Positions 11,741 through 22,249 of a stretch of DNA of 64,000 nt are shown in pieces. The DNA is taken from positions 992,001-1,056,000 of the forward strand of contig CM073197.1 in the NCBI GenBank assembly GCA_037042915.1, given 5' to 3'. The notes under the pieces were generated by a model, which saw only the letters and a list, made by a program, of their open reading frames with translations, had not been told where the DNA came from and searched no databases. A program made the translations under genes and the position numbers. Source of the stretch: Auricularia sp. M13 (lineage: Eukaryota; Basidiomycota; Agaricomycetes; Auriculariales; Auriculariaceae). How positions within the stretch are numbered: the first letter of the stretch is position 1; each line of letters begins with the position of its first letter.

Positions 11741-13314
11741 AACATGACGGAGACTATGAGATCAGTATGTGAACGCTGTAATGTTATCGGACGTGCATCT
11801 GCGTCGAACTGAACACAAATATAAAGCATCCACCAGAAACGGCCACTTCCAACATTGTGGACGTGCCCTACGGCTTGCCTAGCACCCTGTCGTCCTACCG
11901 CTCCCCGAATGTATCTACCCGGCAAACTTCAAAGTCATTCGGCTAGTTTTCCACGCGGTACAGCGCGAGCTATTGCGCTTGGCCCGCGCCAACGCGTGAA
12001 CCCGTTGAATGCGAGGAACGCGGACGTCTAGCAACTCAAGGACCGATTCGCCCAAACCATCTGGTATGCAGCACATGGAACTCTGTGGAGCGCGGAAAGA
12101 CCGGCGAAGTGTAAAGACAGCGCGCTTGCATTGGAGTCACCGCGATTCGGTTGCAGTCTTCTCGTAAGTTTATGACGCGTCCGACCGCGAAGTAGTCTAG
12201 CGCGACAATCGTCGAAGCTTTCGCAAACGCCTCAAGCCACTGCTGGCGGAGACGGGTGGAAGAATGCCGGCTTACCGGTGTTGTCGGAGTAGACGCGCTT
12301 GCGGGCGTTGCCGGTCTAACTCTTGTATGGAGCTCGAGGGCATTTGGCCCGCCCTCCTGGATACGTAACGACTGGCTTGATGCGCTCTTTTATTGTAGCA
12401 GTAACGGTTTACAATCGGAGGGCTTCAAATTTCTTCCTCGCGCGGGTCGCCGCTCACCACGACAATATGACCTACTTTTGCGCGACTGGCGAAGGGCCGC
12501 TGACCGCAGTGCACTCGAGCATTATACGCGTCACGTTGCTCTAGCGACTTGAAGGTTGCCGGGCTCTTGGGAATTGGTCAACGAGAGACCAGGGCTGTTC
12601 ACGTCGTTACATGAATCTTGACCACAAATGGTGCGTTGTTGAACGATCAAGTCCAGACCTCTCACCTTCCGATCATTTTCCAGGGACCGATGAACATATG
12701 CCCGAACCCATACCAAGCCGGTTCAATCAGTTGGACGAGCTCAAATTGCATTACTGCAAGAGAACGTGGGATTCCGGATGCCGACTCCGAATGTTACCAT
12801 TCTTCCCTGAAAACGTGGGAACATCCAAAGCTGCAAAGTTTGTTGTGTAACGCCGAGTTGAACTGAACGGTCCCAGGTAATTGAGTGAACAGGGACGGCA
12901 TCGTACACTATTTCTGTAACGGCCGGGATGCACACTCCGAGACGCACCCGGTCGCTCCCTCTGTAGCTATTCAGTTATATGTGGAGTATTGACGCTCAGT
13001 GACCGATTCTGAATGTGAGGACTGACCGGGCGGGTGCTGAGCACCAAATTTGAGGCCGCATCTTGCTCTTCCGAACATTCAACAGACGTGGATACAATCT
13101 GGGCGACCGGTCTTTAATCTGGCGGCGTAGCCAACGTGCTGTCGTCCTCGGAACTGTTGGCAGCTGTCAGATGGATCCTGATAACCGCCCGGCGCAGACA
13201 CCATGAGGCTGGCGCAGGGTGCAATAGTCGGCGCAAACACAAGGCGGCTCTCAAACACTGGTTGCCTGCCGCCTTGGATCCACATCTCGCCCAGCGCTGG
13301 TGGATCACGACACG
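11741..13314. other. 1.6-kb gene-poor spacer
   Basis: Only short frames occur, for example plus 12256-12552 and plus 12611-12866. They lack recognisable domains and are not clearly spliced. No repeat, tRNA or TIR was found. Confidence 0.4.
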
Positions 13315-14216
13315 ATGGAGACTGGGGCGGGGATGCCACCGCCTTTCCAGTTTGCTGCTGCTTATGTGCCACCGCCACCGCAGCCGCCGCTGCAGGTCTC
13401 CATTGAGCCTGAGCCAGCGCCGCCCTCATCGATCGCATCGGGCCATGGTAAAGCCATTTCCGATAGCGACCAGGACGAGGAAGAGGAGGACGCCCCGCCT
13501 ACGCGGCGCGTGAAGCAGCGGAAGATGCATCCCTGCTCGATGTGCCACAAGAGTTTCGACCGCCCAAGCACTCTGCGCGTTGTACGTTGACAAGCTGCCC
13601 ACCCTGCGCGCTGGCACAGCTGACCGGCATGCGAAATACCAGCATCAGCGCGTCCACACGCTGGAAAAGGGTGGGCGCGATTGTTTCTCTCTCGGCTGTC
13701 ACTGCATCATGCGCACGGACAGCCGCTGACCGCTGAGCGCTCACCTCGGACCCTGCAGACTTTGCGTGCGAAAAATGCCACAAACGGTTCTCAGTTCTCA
13801 GCAACATGAAACGGCACGCCAAGGGCTGCGGCAGCACGGGCGGCGCGCCCGCCGGCCCTGGCAAAGCCGTGCGGGAGACCACCGTCACGTCGAACTCGAG
13901 CTCAGAGCCACCGTCAGAACCCAAGCCCAAACGTCCTCGACGGAAGGGTGCCCCACCACGATGGATCCCCGAGACGCTCAGGGGCTACACGTTCGGTTGT
14001 ACCCTGAAGGCTCCCAAGCCCCTCCCGCCGATTACGCCCCACCGCATCAACGAAAGCGAATACGAAGAGCGCGACTCCTTCGCTGTTGGAGTGCCAGAGG
14101 ACCCTTACATGGACAAGCACTGGACAGGAAGGCTCCCTGGCCCTGCTCTCAAAGACGTTTTCTTGGGTTCAAACGTTCGCTCCAAAAAATTACAACCAGT
14201 GTCGTCTGAGTCGTAG
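13315..14216 (+). CDS. C2H2/C2HC zinc-finger protein
   Basis: Three exons give an intact frame: METGAGMPPPFQ at 13315, a short exon with HQRVHTLEK, and a long final exon. The first finger, C-x2-C-x12-H-x3-H, is split by an intron. The second, FACEKCHKRFSVLSNMKRH, ends C-x2-C-x12-H-x3-C. An acidic patch (SDSDQDEEEEDAPP) precedes the fingers and a basic patch (KPKRPRRKG) follows them. The C-terminal end carries DPYMDKHWTGRLPGP, resembling the tail of the protein at 9243-9800. Two fingers joined by a HTLEK-type linker suggest DNA binding. Earlier in-frame non-ATG codons exist, so 13315 was chosen as the first ATG. Confidence 0.7.
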
Positions 14217-14401
14217 GTTGCTGTTTGCTGTCGAACAAGCTTTTTTTGCTGCTGCTGAATTCGAGACGAGGCTGGAATGTTGACCATGCGGAAACCACGT
14301 GTCCTCGGAATCAACTGACGACGTCGCCACACCACCCAGCCCGCGAGGGCGCAAGATACAATCATATTTCCACATTGAATTGCTTTGGGGCCCGTAGCCA
14401 G

Positions 14402-15369
14402 CTAATGATGAACAATCTTGGAAACCTGAACGATGCTCAAAGCCAGCGTCACGCCAGCTAGTACGCCAGCAAAAAACTTGCCTTCGCGCTGCATGAGACC
14501 CAACTCAGCATTCCCCGCCTTCGCGGCCGCCTCGCGTTCAGCATCCTCTCGGAATCGATGCGGGCGCGTCGTCTTCGGTACACATTCAGTCTGGACTGCA
14601 GTGCGCAGGGCGGGAAGGCCGTCGATCGACTGCAGGTTTTTCAACGACCAGTAATACTTCATGGTGCGAGCTCCCTCGGGCGGCGGAGCGGCCGGGTCGT
14701 GACCAGATTCTGCCAGTTCTTGATCCGCGGCCTCCATCTTGCTAAAGTAGTCCCACGAGTTCGTGCGTTCCTCCTGGAAAACGTATTTTGGGATGCCCCA
14801 GCCGCAGGACTGAGACAATATTTAGCCCCGTGTTCGAGGGAAGTGAGAGAAAGACTTACTGTCCCGACACGGTGAATATCAACGACAATGGCTGCACGCG
14901 AACTGATATGCCTCTTGTCAAGCGGGAGAAGACGGTCATATTCAGGTGTGCCGAATTCATGCACGGTGCCTGCACAGCGCGATGTTTAGCACGACGCGTT
15001 GCTGAAATCTTTATCAAACCGCGGCGAACCTTTGCCATAGAAGCGAAGAATCCGAGGTGCACCTTCAAACGCTTGAAACATGATCGTGATCCGTCCGTTC
15101 TCGCGCAAATGCGAGATAGTTTCGACACCTATGAGCGCATTTTTCAGATGAACGAATCGGTGGAAGTGTTCAAGCTAGATACCGCTTCCCGTGAGGTCCT
15201 CATACCAGCACTGATTCGCGTTCACAATGTGGAATGTGCCTTCGATGCCTTTCGGGGAGATATTGACGTGCCCGTCGCCGGAGAGCGGCGCCGTTCCCAC
15301 CCAGAACATCTTCTGCTTCAGCGCCCATTCAATCTGGTCTGGCGGGATGGAGTCGTAGGTCTTGCCCAT
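14402..15369 (-). CDS. PNPOx-like flavoprotein with C-terminal membrane anchor (copy A)
   Basis: This belongs to the pyridoxamine 5'-phosphate oxidase-like split-barrel family, which binds FMN or F420-type cofactors. The start is ATG 15369 (MGKTYDSIPPDQIEWALKQK). Family blocks are HVNISPKGIEGTFHIV, CWYEDLTGSG, ETISHLRENGRITIMFQAF and GAPRILRFYGKG. The later part, SCGWGIPKYVFQEERTNSWD, is a fungal extension. The protein ends with a hydrophobic helix, FFAGVLAGVTLALSIVQV, suggesting a tail anchor. All introns join in frame. It is followed head-to-tail by copy B at 15750-16740, so this is a tandem duplication. The substrate is unknown. Confidence 0.8.
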
Positions 15370-15749
15370 GGTGGTCGATGACTTGTTCGGCGTGAAACCC
15401 GAATGTCCGAAACCGTGCCGCCTCCGCCTGCCACCATCATGATGCGCCGCATTTTGCGTGCTTTTTCGCTTGCACCTCAAACCATTGAAGGACGGCACAT
15501 CGTCTGGCTGGTGGAAGACCTCCAACAGTACGCTGTCCCGTGCGGGATGTCACCGCCGTTGTTCGAGTGGCGACGAAGGACAGCAATGCAGTCGAGGTCA
15601 TCTGATATTATCTGGTTTGACAAATGCAAATGAGCGCCCATTGGGCTGAAGACAAAGCTGGCGAAGTCTCGTGTTGAACAAACCTCTTGATCATCGTGAC
15701 ACTATAGTCCACGGTGCCTTGCCCGCCGCTATGTCGTCTCGGACGTGCT

Positions 15750-16740
15750 TCAGGCAGCAATCGCGGACAGCTTGATGGCCTGGACGTATCCCATAGCCAG
15801 GAGCAATCCAACGAGCAATCCAGCAATGAATTTGCTCTCGCGCCGCACAATGCTCAAAGCGGCCTTGGAGTTCTGCGACGCGGCCTCCTGCTCCGCGTCC
15901 TGGCGGAAGCGATGCGGGAGCGTCGTCCTCGGTACCTTCTTGCTGCTCGTCGCCTCCAACAGCCCAGGCAGCGCGTCAAGAGACTTGAGGTTGAAGTACT
16001 TCCAGAAACGCTTGATCGTGTTCTTGTCGGTCGGCGGGTCACTGGGGTCGCGGCCTGCGGCCGCGAGCTCCTGGTCGCCTGCCTCCCACTTGCTAAAGAA
16101 GTCCCATGTGTTGGTGCGTTCTTCTAGAAACTTCATTTTCGGGACGCCCCAGCCGCAGGCCTGCCAGTGGAGAACAAAACTCAGTTAGGCTGCTCCGGCT
16201 GAGACGCTGTAAAGTCTTTCTGTGGTAAACGCACTGTGGTGACCTGGTAGATGTCGACTACGATGGCTGCGCGCGAGCTGATGTGCCTCTTGTCGATTGG
16301 GAGTAACCGATCGTACTCTGGCGATCCGAACTCATGCACAGTGCCTGATTGGACGAAGTTTAGGACCCTTACCATAATTATTCTAACAGAATCATACCCT
16401 TCCCGTAGAATCGCAGGATGCGAGGCGCGCCTTCGAATGCTTGGAACATGATCGTAATTCTGCGGTTCTCGCGCACGTGGGAAATGGTTTCGATACCTGG
16501 AGAGAGTATATCAGCACATTCAAGCAGTGTATGAGTGCGAAAAAGGGGCCTACCGCTTCCAGTGAGGTCTTCGTACCAGCATTGGTTCCCATTGACAATA
16601 TGAAACGTGCCGACGACACCCTTTGGCGAGACGTTGACATGCCCATCTGCGGCGAGCGGCGCGGTCGCTACCCAGAAGAGCTTTTGTTTTAATGCCCATT
16701 CGATGAGGTTCTCGGGTATGGAGTCGAAAGACTGGCCCAT
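15750..16740 (-). CDS. PNPOx-like flavoprotein with C-terminal membrane anchor (copy B)
   Basis: A close paralog of the gene at 14402-15369, in the same orientation and 380 bp upstream of it. ATG 16740 begins MGQSFDSIPENLIEWALKQK. The same blocks follow: HVNVSPKGVVGTFHIV, ETISHVRENRRITIMFQAF, RILRFYGKG and CGWGVPKMKFLEERTNTWD. The tail has a hydrophobic helix, FIAGLLVGLLLAMGYVQAI. Introns fall at the same codons as in copy A, supporting duplication of a spliced gene. The frame is intact. Divergence is concentrated in the linker between the barrel and the anchor. Confidence 0.8.
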
Positions 16741-17030
16741 CTCCAAGTTGGTGGTGGAAGAAGGATGAGGTAGGTGGCTGCGCGGCCGTGCGACGCCGCC
16801 GAATGTATTTTATACTCCGAGTCCTGTCTTCTTGCCGTGGCGCATCAGCTGCGGAGAGAGCCGCTTGAAAGCTTGAACGCTTGAACGTTGGAACGGCGAT
16901 GGCTGGCCGAAGGCCTCGGGCTGACGCAACACTCGGAAGATGTCGGCTTCAAGTTTGCGGCGCTGTTCCCTAGTGCGGTCCAACAGCTTCGACGCAATGG
17001 CGAGTGTATGTATGAGAATCTGACACCGTC

Positions 17031-18317
17031 CACTGTGGGGGCGGAACCGGCTGGTCAGCATACGGCAAACCAGCCGTCACCCTGCTGGTCCATAACCGGC
17101 GACCGACTTGTTTTCAGCAAAATCTACTTCATTCGAGCAGGCAGGCTGCTGGTTTCTGCCGGCAGATTTTCAGACGGAAAATGAAACAAATCAGACGGTG
17201 TTGCATTTTCGAGTCCTGCTGGTTTAACACAGGTTGCCGTCTGGAAATGCTCATTTCGGCCAATTTACTCGTCCAGGCACATGGAACAGATATAGATGTG
17301 AATTGAGTGTATTATATGACATGGCGGACACGAATGTACAACGGCGGGGATCTACCAGCGGGATAAACCACACTCGCGCTCGCGCTGCGATCAGATATCA
17401 GCGCCCTCCCGCGTCAGCCGCCGGTGCAGGTGTAATGGTCGGATGAGCAATGCTACCCCAACGTGAGCATGAGACAAATATGGGTTTGAGAAGGGGCAAC
17501 GGACCATAGAAAGGAGGATAGCGATGTTGACGATGCTGTATTCGACGCGGGGTCAGATGCGTGTCTGCGACAAATACCAAGGACCACGAAAGGCCTTGTG
17601 CAGAAGAAACCATGCGGAACTGAGAAAGGGAAGTCATTAGCTGTGGTTAGACGGAAGGGCTGGTGCTCACTGGGTCTACGACGGAGACGAACAGGCGATA
17701 AGACTCTGGCAGAAAGCATCAAAGAGTATAAAACGCAGGCAATAGAATCAAGGCATACGAAAAAGAGTCGGAAAACTCTGGAGGGCTGTTTACAGCTCTG
17801 GAGGACTACTCAAACGGGGGGTTCCTTGGACTGGGCCGCCAGCGCAGAGACAGCGCAACATTGTAGTCAAGCGCACGGGGGCCAGCCGTGAGTCTGGCTG
17901 CAATGCTGCACTGTATTGGCTAGGCAAAATAGCGCCAGATGAGCGTTGCAGGCAACGCATGAGTCGGCTGTGTGTCGGGGACGACGGGGAGCGCAAAGCG
18001 GTTGAGTCGGACTCTGAAAGTAGAGTCCGTGATGTGATGCCGGCCGTTCAGCCGGGTCAACGTGTCTTTGCTGTTTCGCAGAGCAAGCAGCATGTGTTGA
18101 TGCTAGGAGGCCCGTCATTTCGCTAAAAATGAGTCATAAACCATTCCTCTTATATTTTCCTGGAGGTTTTGTATGTGGTTTGAAAATCATGCGGCATCCG
18201 ACTCGTTTCCAGCAGCCTACAAAACCAGCCGGAAACCAGCACCGTCGAGGTGAACTGCTGTTTGTGCGTTTCCAGTCGTTTGACGGCTGCTCAGCAGCCG
18301 GTGCTCCCCCCACAGTG
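17031..18317. mobile_element. CACTA/EnSpm-like non-autonomous transposon
   Basis: The left end starts CACTGTGGGGG...ACCGGCTG at 17031. The reverse complement of the right end, from 18317, starts CACTGTGGGGG...ACCGGCTG as well. Both sides are flanked by GTC (17028-17030 and 18318-18320), a 3-bp target duplication of the kind expected for CACTA elements. Subterminal copies of GCTGGT/ACCAGC cluster at both ends (for example 17050, 17068, 17146, 17216, 18222, 18233), as CACTA transposase-binding repeats do. No transposase frame is visible in the 1.29-kb interior, so the element would depend on another copy. The TIR is short, about 20 bp with mismatches. Confidence 0.6.
17346..17446. repeat. Direct repeat, copy 1
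   Basis: Shares in the same order GGGATCT, ATAAACCA, ATCAGATATCAG and ATGGTCGGATGA with 18552-18624. This copy lies inside the CACTA-like element; the other lies just outside its right end. Confidence 0.4.
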
Positions 18318-18551
18318 GTCACAGTGCATCAATGAAGAGTTCTCACCTCATGCTGGAAAAGAGTCTCACCTGATCAGAGATTCACGAGTAGAGTCAGAAA
18401 TGCTCCGAGTCTCTGTAGCCCCCATTACACCGCGCATCACCCGGTGTTTGTCTCTGAATGTGTATCGACCTCAAGCTATGCTTCCTACGTGCTGGACAAC
18501 CTCATTTCTGAGGTTCTTGGACTTTATATTGCCGGGCAACGTCAGCTTGCC

Positions 18552-18624
18552 GGTGGGATCTGATAAACCAAATCCAGCACCTGCTATCAGATATCAGGTC
18601 AGACTCAGACCGATGGTCGGATGA
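18552..18624. repeat. Direct repeat, copy 2
   Basis: Partner of 17346-17446, with the same order of short identical blocks but an 18-bp shorter spacing between the last two. It lies about 235 bp beyond the right end of the CACTA-like element. Confidence 0.4.
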
Positions 18625-19238
18625 ATACAGCTACATACAGTACTTATAAAATGCGCCGCATTGGTACAGCTTGCTGCTTTTGCGCTGGGCCGTGCCTCGG
18701 TGGATGCCCGGTCGCGCTGGCCGGACTGACATAGTCCCCAGAAGATTCGACCAGATTTGGACTCCTCAGGTCTTGGTGTGCACTGTGCAGTGAAAGTATG
18801 AGCAGAATCAACGTCTGGCTAATATCGTTATGCTTCGACATACCGCTGCGCAGTGCGGGCAGGCTGGGACGGACATCATCCCAAGCTTTCGTCGATGCTG
18901 GGCCTGGCTGCCCCGTTTACGAAGCGTCAGGCACTCGCTCGAATCGAGGATGGTCCCACACAGTCAAGCCCTGAAATTCGAAGAAACCACAGCCCGATGA
19001 GCAGGAAAGTTAGTCTCGATAATTTTCAAGAACAATTAGAGTCAGGGCACGTGACCGCCAATCAACGGGACGTACATACACGGCCTGAAATGCGGCGTAT
19101 ATGGGTTTGCGGATATTCAAGGTACTTCGTATTCGTGTATGCGGTTTTCGTGGTTTCCACGGAGTTTTCATCGAGGTCGCCGGCAAGTGACGATCGTTTT
19201 TGACTCCGAATTCTTTACCACCAGCACCGTCGAGGAGA
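18625..19238. other. Upstream region of MDV1, nothing recognised
   Basis: No domain-bearing frame is visible. It may include the MDV1 promoter and 5' leader, but no TATA box stands out. Confidence 0.35.
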
Positions 19239-21963
19239 ATGGCGAGCTCGTCGTCACAGTCGGCGAATGGGCGCGCCCGTAACCCACGCGATGGCCTGAG
19301 CTCTATTTCCGAAGGGTCGAGCTCGTCGTCCGGGACGTCGAGCCGCATGCAGGCTGTCTCGAAAGCACTGCTGGCGCCGTTCACGAGCAAGTCCGACTCG
19401 ACCAGGATACTCCAAGACCGTGAGCACTGGGATTAAGCTCTGTACTAGCCTTCTGATATGGTTTGAAGTCGCGCCTATCATCATGACGCCGCGAATGATC
19501 AGCACGGCGGCGACGTCGCGCAACACGCGCGGTAACCCGTCCACCATCGCCGGCCGCGCCAGCGCGCGTTCGGACCACGCGCTCGACTTTGCCATCCTCG
19601 GCCGCGCCCCTTTGCGTTTTGGTGTTACGCGCCGCGTCACGTCGACCGACCTCCAGGTCGTCGAGGAGACCCCGCAGCTGCTCGCTGCCGACGTCCCGGA
19701 GCCCCGGGGCGTCGCTAACGACGTTAGCTTGCTGCGCGGCTTCCAGGCAACCATACCAAGCTCTGAACGTGGCAAGAACAGGCGCCGGCAGGTCCGCAAC
19801 GTCGACGTGCCTCATATGGGCCTGAAGCAGCTCGGCATGCGCGCTCGGGGCATGCTGGATGCAGACCAGAACTCGCAACCGGACGAGGAGCTCGGCAGCA
19901 AGAGCGACGATGACATGGTTCTCGTGGGCCGGACACGGCCAGCAAAGCGCAAGCTCAAGCCGAAAGCTCGCAGAGGCCGAGAAAGCCTGAGCGCATCGGT
20001 TGCCCTGGGCCGGGACGAACTACTCCTGCAGACCAAGGAAATTATGGTCGACAAGGAGAATATTCACATCCGCCGAGTAAGTCACTTGAGTCTTCCACGA
20101 ACGGATATCGCAGTGCTCGCAACGACTTGCAACGCGAGGTTGCAATGAAATGCGCCGCACATTTTGCAACGACGCGGTGTGGCCCGTGCGAATCTGGGAT
20201 TCACATGACCTCGCGACGGCTCGCAGAGCCAAACCACCGGCAGAACGGTGGATTGGGGCTTGCTGCCTGAACGCTTGCTTCCCTCGTCGCACCGAATATC
20301 GCAACTTCCTGTCCGCGCAGGACGTTATTGGATTATGCCCATATCTCGTTCTTCCACGCTCACGCTCATTTGCAGACTCTCATCAACTCCGAAATAGAGG
20401 AGATAACGCACAAAATCGCTGCGTTGGACGCTGTGCGCGAGAAGCTGGAACAAGAACTGTTGCACTTGCATGAAGACGAACTCGAACTGGACGACGAGAG
20501 TGAGTGGTATCTTGCATTTCCAAATTCAGTCTTGACGCCCGAACAGTGGAAGGAGTTCGCGAGCGACTCTCCTACGAAGAGGCTCGCAATCCCATGGCCG
20601 GAAAATCATCGCAAGCGGCCAGCGCGTCAGCAAGCTCAAGACGACGAAGGGGTATGCATCCCATAATCCCTGGGGCCAATCACTTAACGTCTATGTAGGA
20701 CCGGCCTTCCTCCCATCGGAACACGATGAGCTGCCTCAAGGGGTGGCTTTCATGGTGCGCACGTAGTTAGCCATGGGGGATAATGTCAAACACTCTTCCA
20801 GACATTAACAGGGCATTCCGCGCCGATCACCGCGCTCGACTTCTCTGAGCCGTACGGGCTGCTCGTGAGCGCCGCTCAGGACGATTCTACGCGGCTATGG
20901 GACCTCTGCTCTGGCGAAGAGATCGGGCGCCTGCGCGGACACAGCGGGCCCGTCAAGTGCACCCAAGTCGAGGAGCACGTCTGCCTCACGGGCGGCGCCG
21001 ACTCGACGCTGCGCGTGTGGGACTTGCGGCTGGTGGACGAGGAGATCCCCGGCGCGGAGGACGCGGACGCGAGCGACGAGTTCGGGGTGCGCCAGGCGAA
21101 CGCGTCGATCGACGACTCGATGGCGGAGGACAGCGGGTGCATGCGCGTGCTGCGCGGGCACAGCAAGGCGATCACCGCGCTCTACTTCGAGGACAACTGT
21201 CTCGTCACCGGCGCGGCGGACAAGACGCTGCGCCAGTGGGACCTCACGACGGGCCAGTGTGTCGTGTCGATGGACATCCTGTGGGCGATGAACCACTCGC
21301 CGGTTCAGCAGGCGTCGTGGCTCAACCTCGGCACTGCGCCGTTCTCGTACGCCACAGACGACGGTGAGCTGTACGAGGACTTTGTCGGCGCCGTGCAGTT
21401 CTGGGGATATGGGCTTGTGAGCGGCTCCGGCGATGGTGCCGTGCGGATGTGGGATAGTTAGTAACGCCCATTTTTCTTCGCTACATATTGCTCATGGTTT
21501 TCAGTGCGGACCGGGCAGAGTCATCGGTCTCTTGTGGGCCATACGGCACCTGTGACCTGTGTGCAGTTCGACGAACTCAACATCGTCAGCGGCAGCCTCG
21601 ACAAGACCATCCGCGTACGCATTTCCCGCAGGCTGCTTACCTTTGCTCATTTGTTCGCAGATATGGGATATCCGGACTGGCGGTGTCCTCGAGACGCTGC
21701 CGTTCGAGCGACCCGTCACCTCGCTCCAGTTCGACACGCGCAAAATCCTCGCGTGCACCGGCGAGAATGGTCCTTCGGTACTGCTGTGTATTTTCTTTCC
21801 ACGACATCGACTAACCCCGTTTCAGTCGTACAACCGCACGACGCAGCAAATGACGTCCCTCCTCACGAACGGACACACCATGCCTGCAGTCAGGCTGCGC
21901 TACATGGATCGCTACCTCGTGTCTGGTGGCAGGGACTCTGTTGTCAAGGTCTGGGCGTTATAG
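19239..21963 (+). CDS. MDV1: MDV1/CAF4-like WD40 mitochondrial fission adaptor
   Basis: Mdv1 bridges Fis1 on the outer mitochondrial membrane to the dynamin Dnm1. ATG 19239 opens a Ser-rich N-terminal exon. An extended region follows, with ILGRAPLRF and KENIHIRR, then a coiled coil ([36 protein letters not shown]). The C-terminal half is a seven-blade WD40 propeller with [76 protein letters not shown] and DSVVKVWAL before the stop at 21963. The intron before the coiled coil is about 290 nt, much longer than the usual 50-60 nt. The order N-extension, coiled coil, WD40 is diagnostic. The frame is intact across all joins I checked. Confidence 0.85.
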
Positions 21964-22249
21964 TCGCCTCCGCCGTCGTCGCTGTGGATCATGAACTCTT
22001 GCTGTCGTACAACAACACATCATAGCGTCTCCCCCGCTCCATTCTTTGCACTTCCCGTCGCTCGCTCGCTCCCTGCATCCAAGTCTTGCTCAATGCAATT
22101 GATATATCCACGACTCTACTTCATTTTTGCTACCTAGAAACCCGAAGCAATACAACTGTACACAGATTACTACATGCCGAGAAAGAGTCGTCGGACTAGT
22201 ACGCGAAAGCGAAAGCAAATAAGAAATAAAGCGGATGTGGGACTCTGAA

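Noticed and set aside
20876-21367. Minus-strand and shifted plus-strand frames over 130 residues
   Set aside because: Shadows of the MDV1 WD40 exon, arising from its GC-rich third positions.
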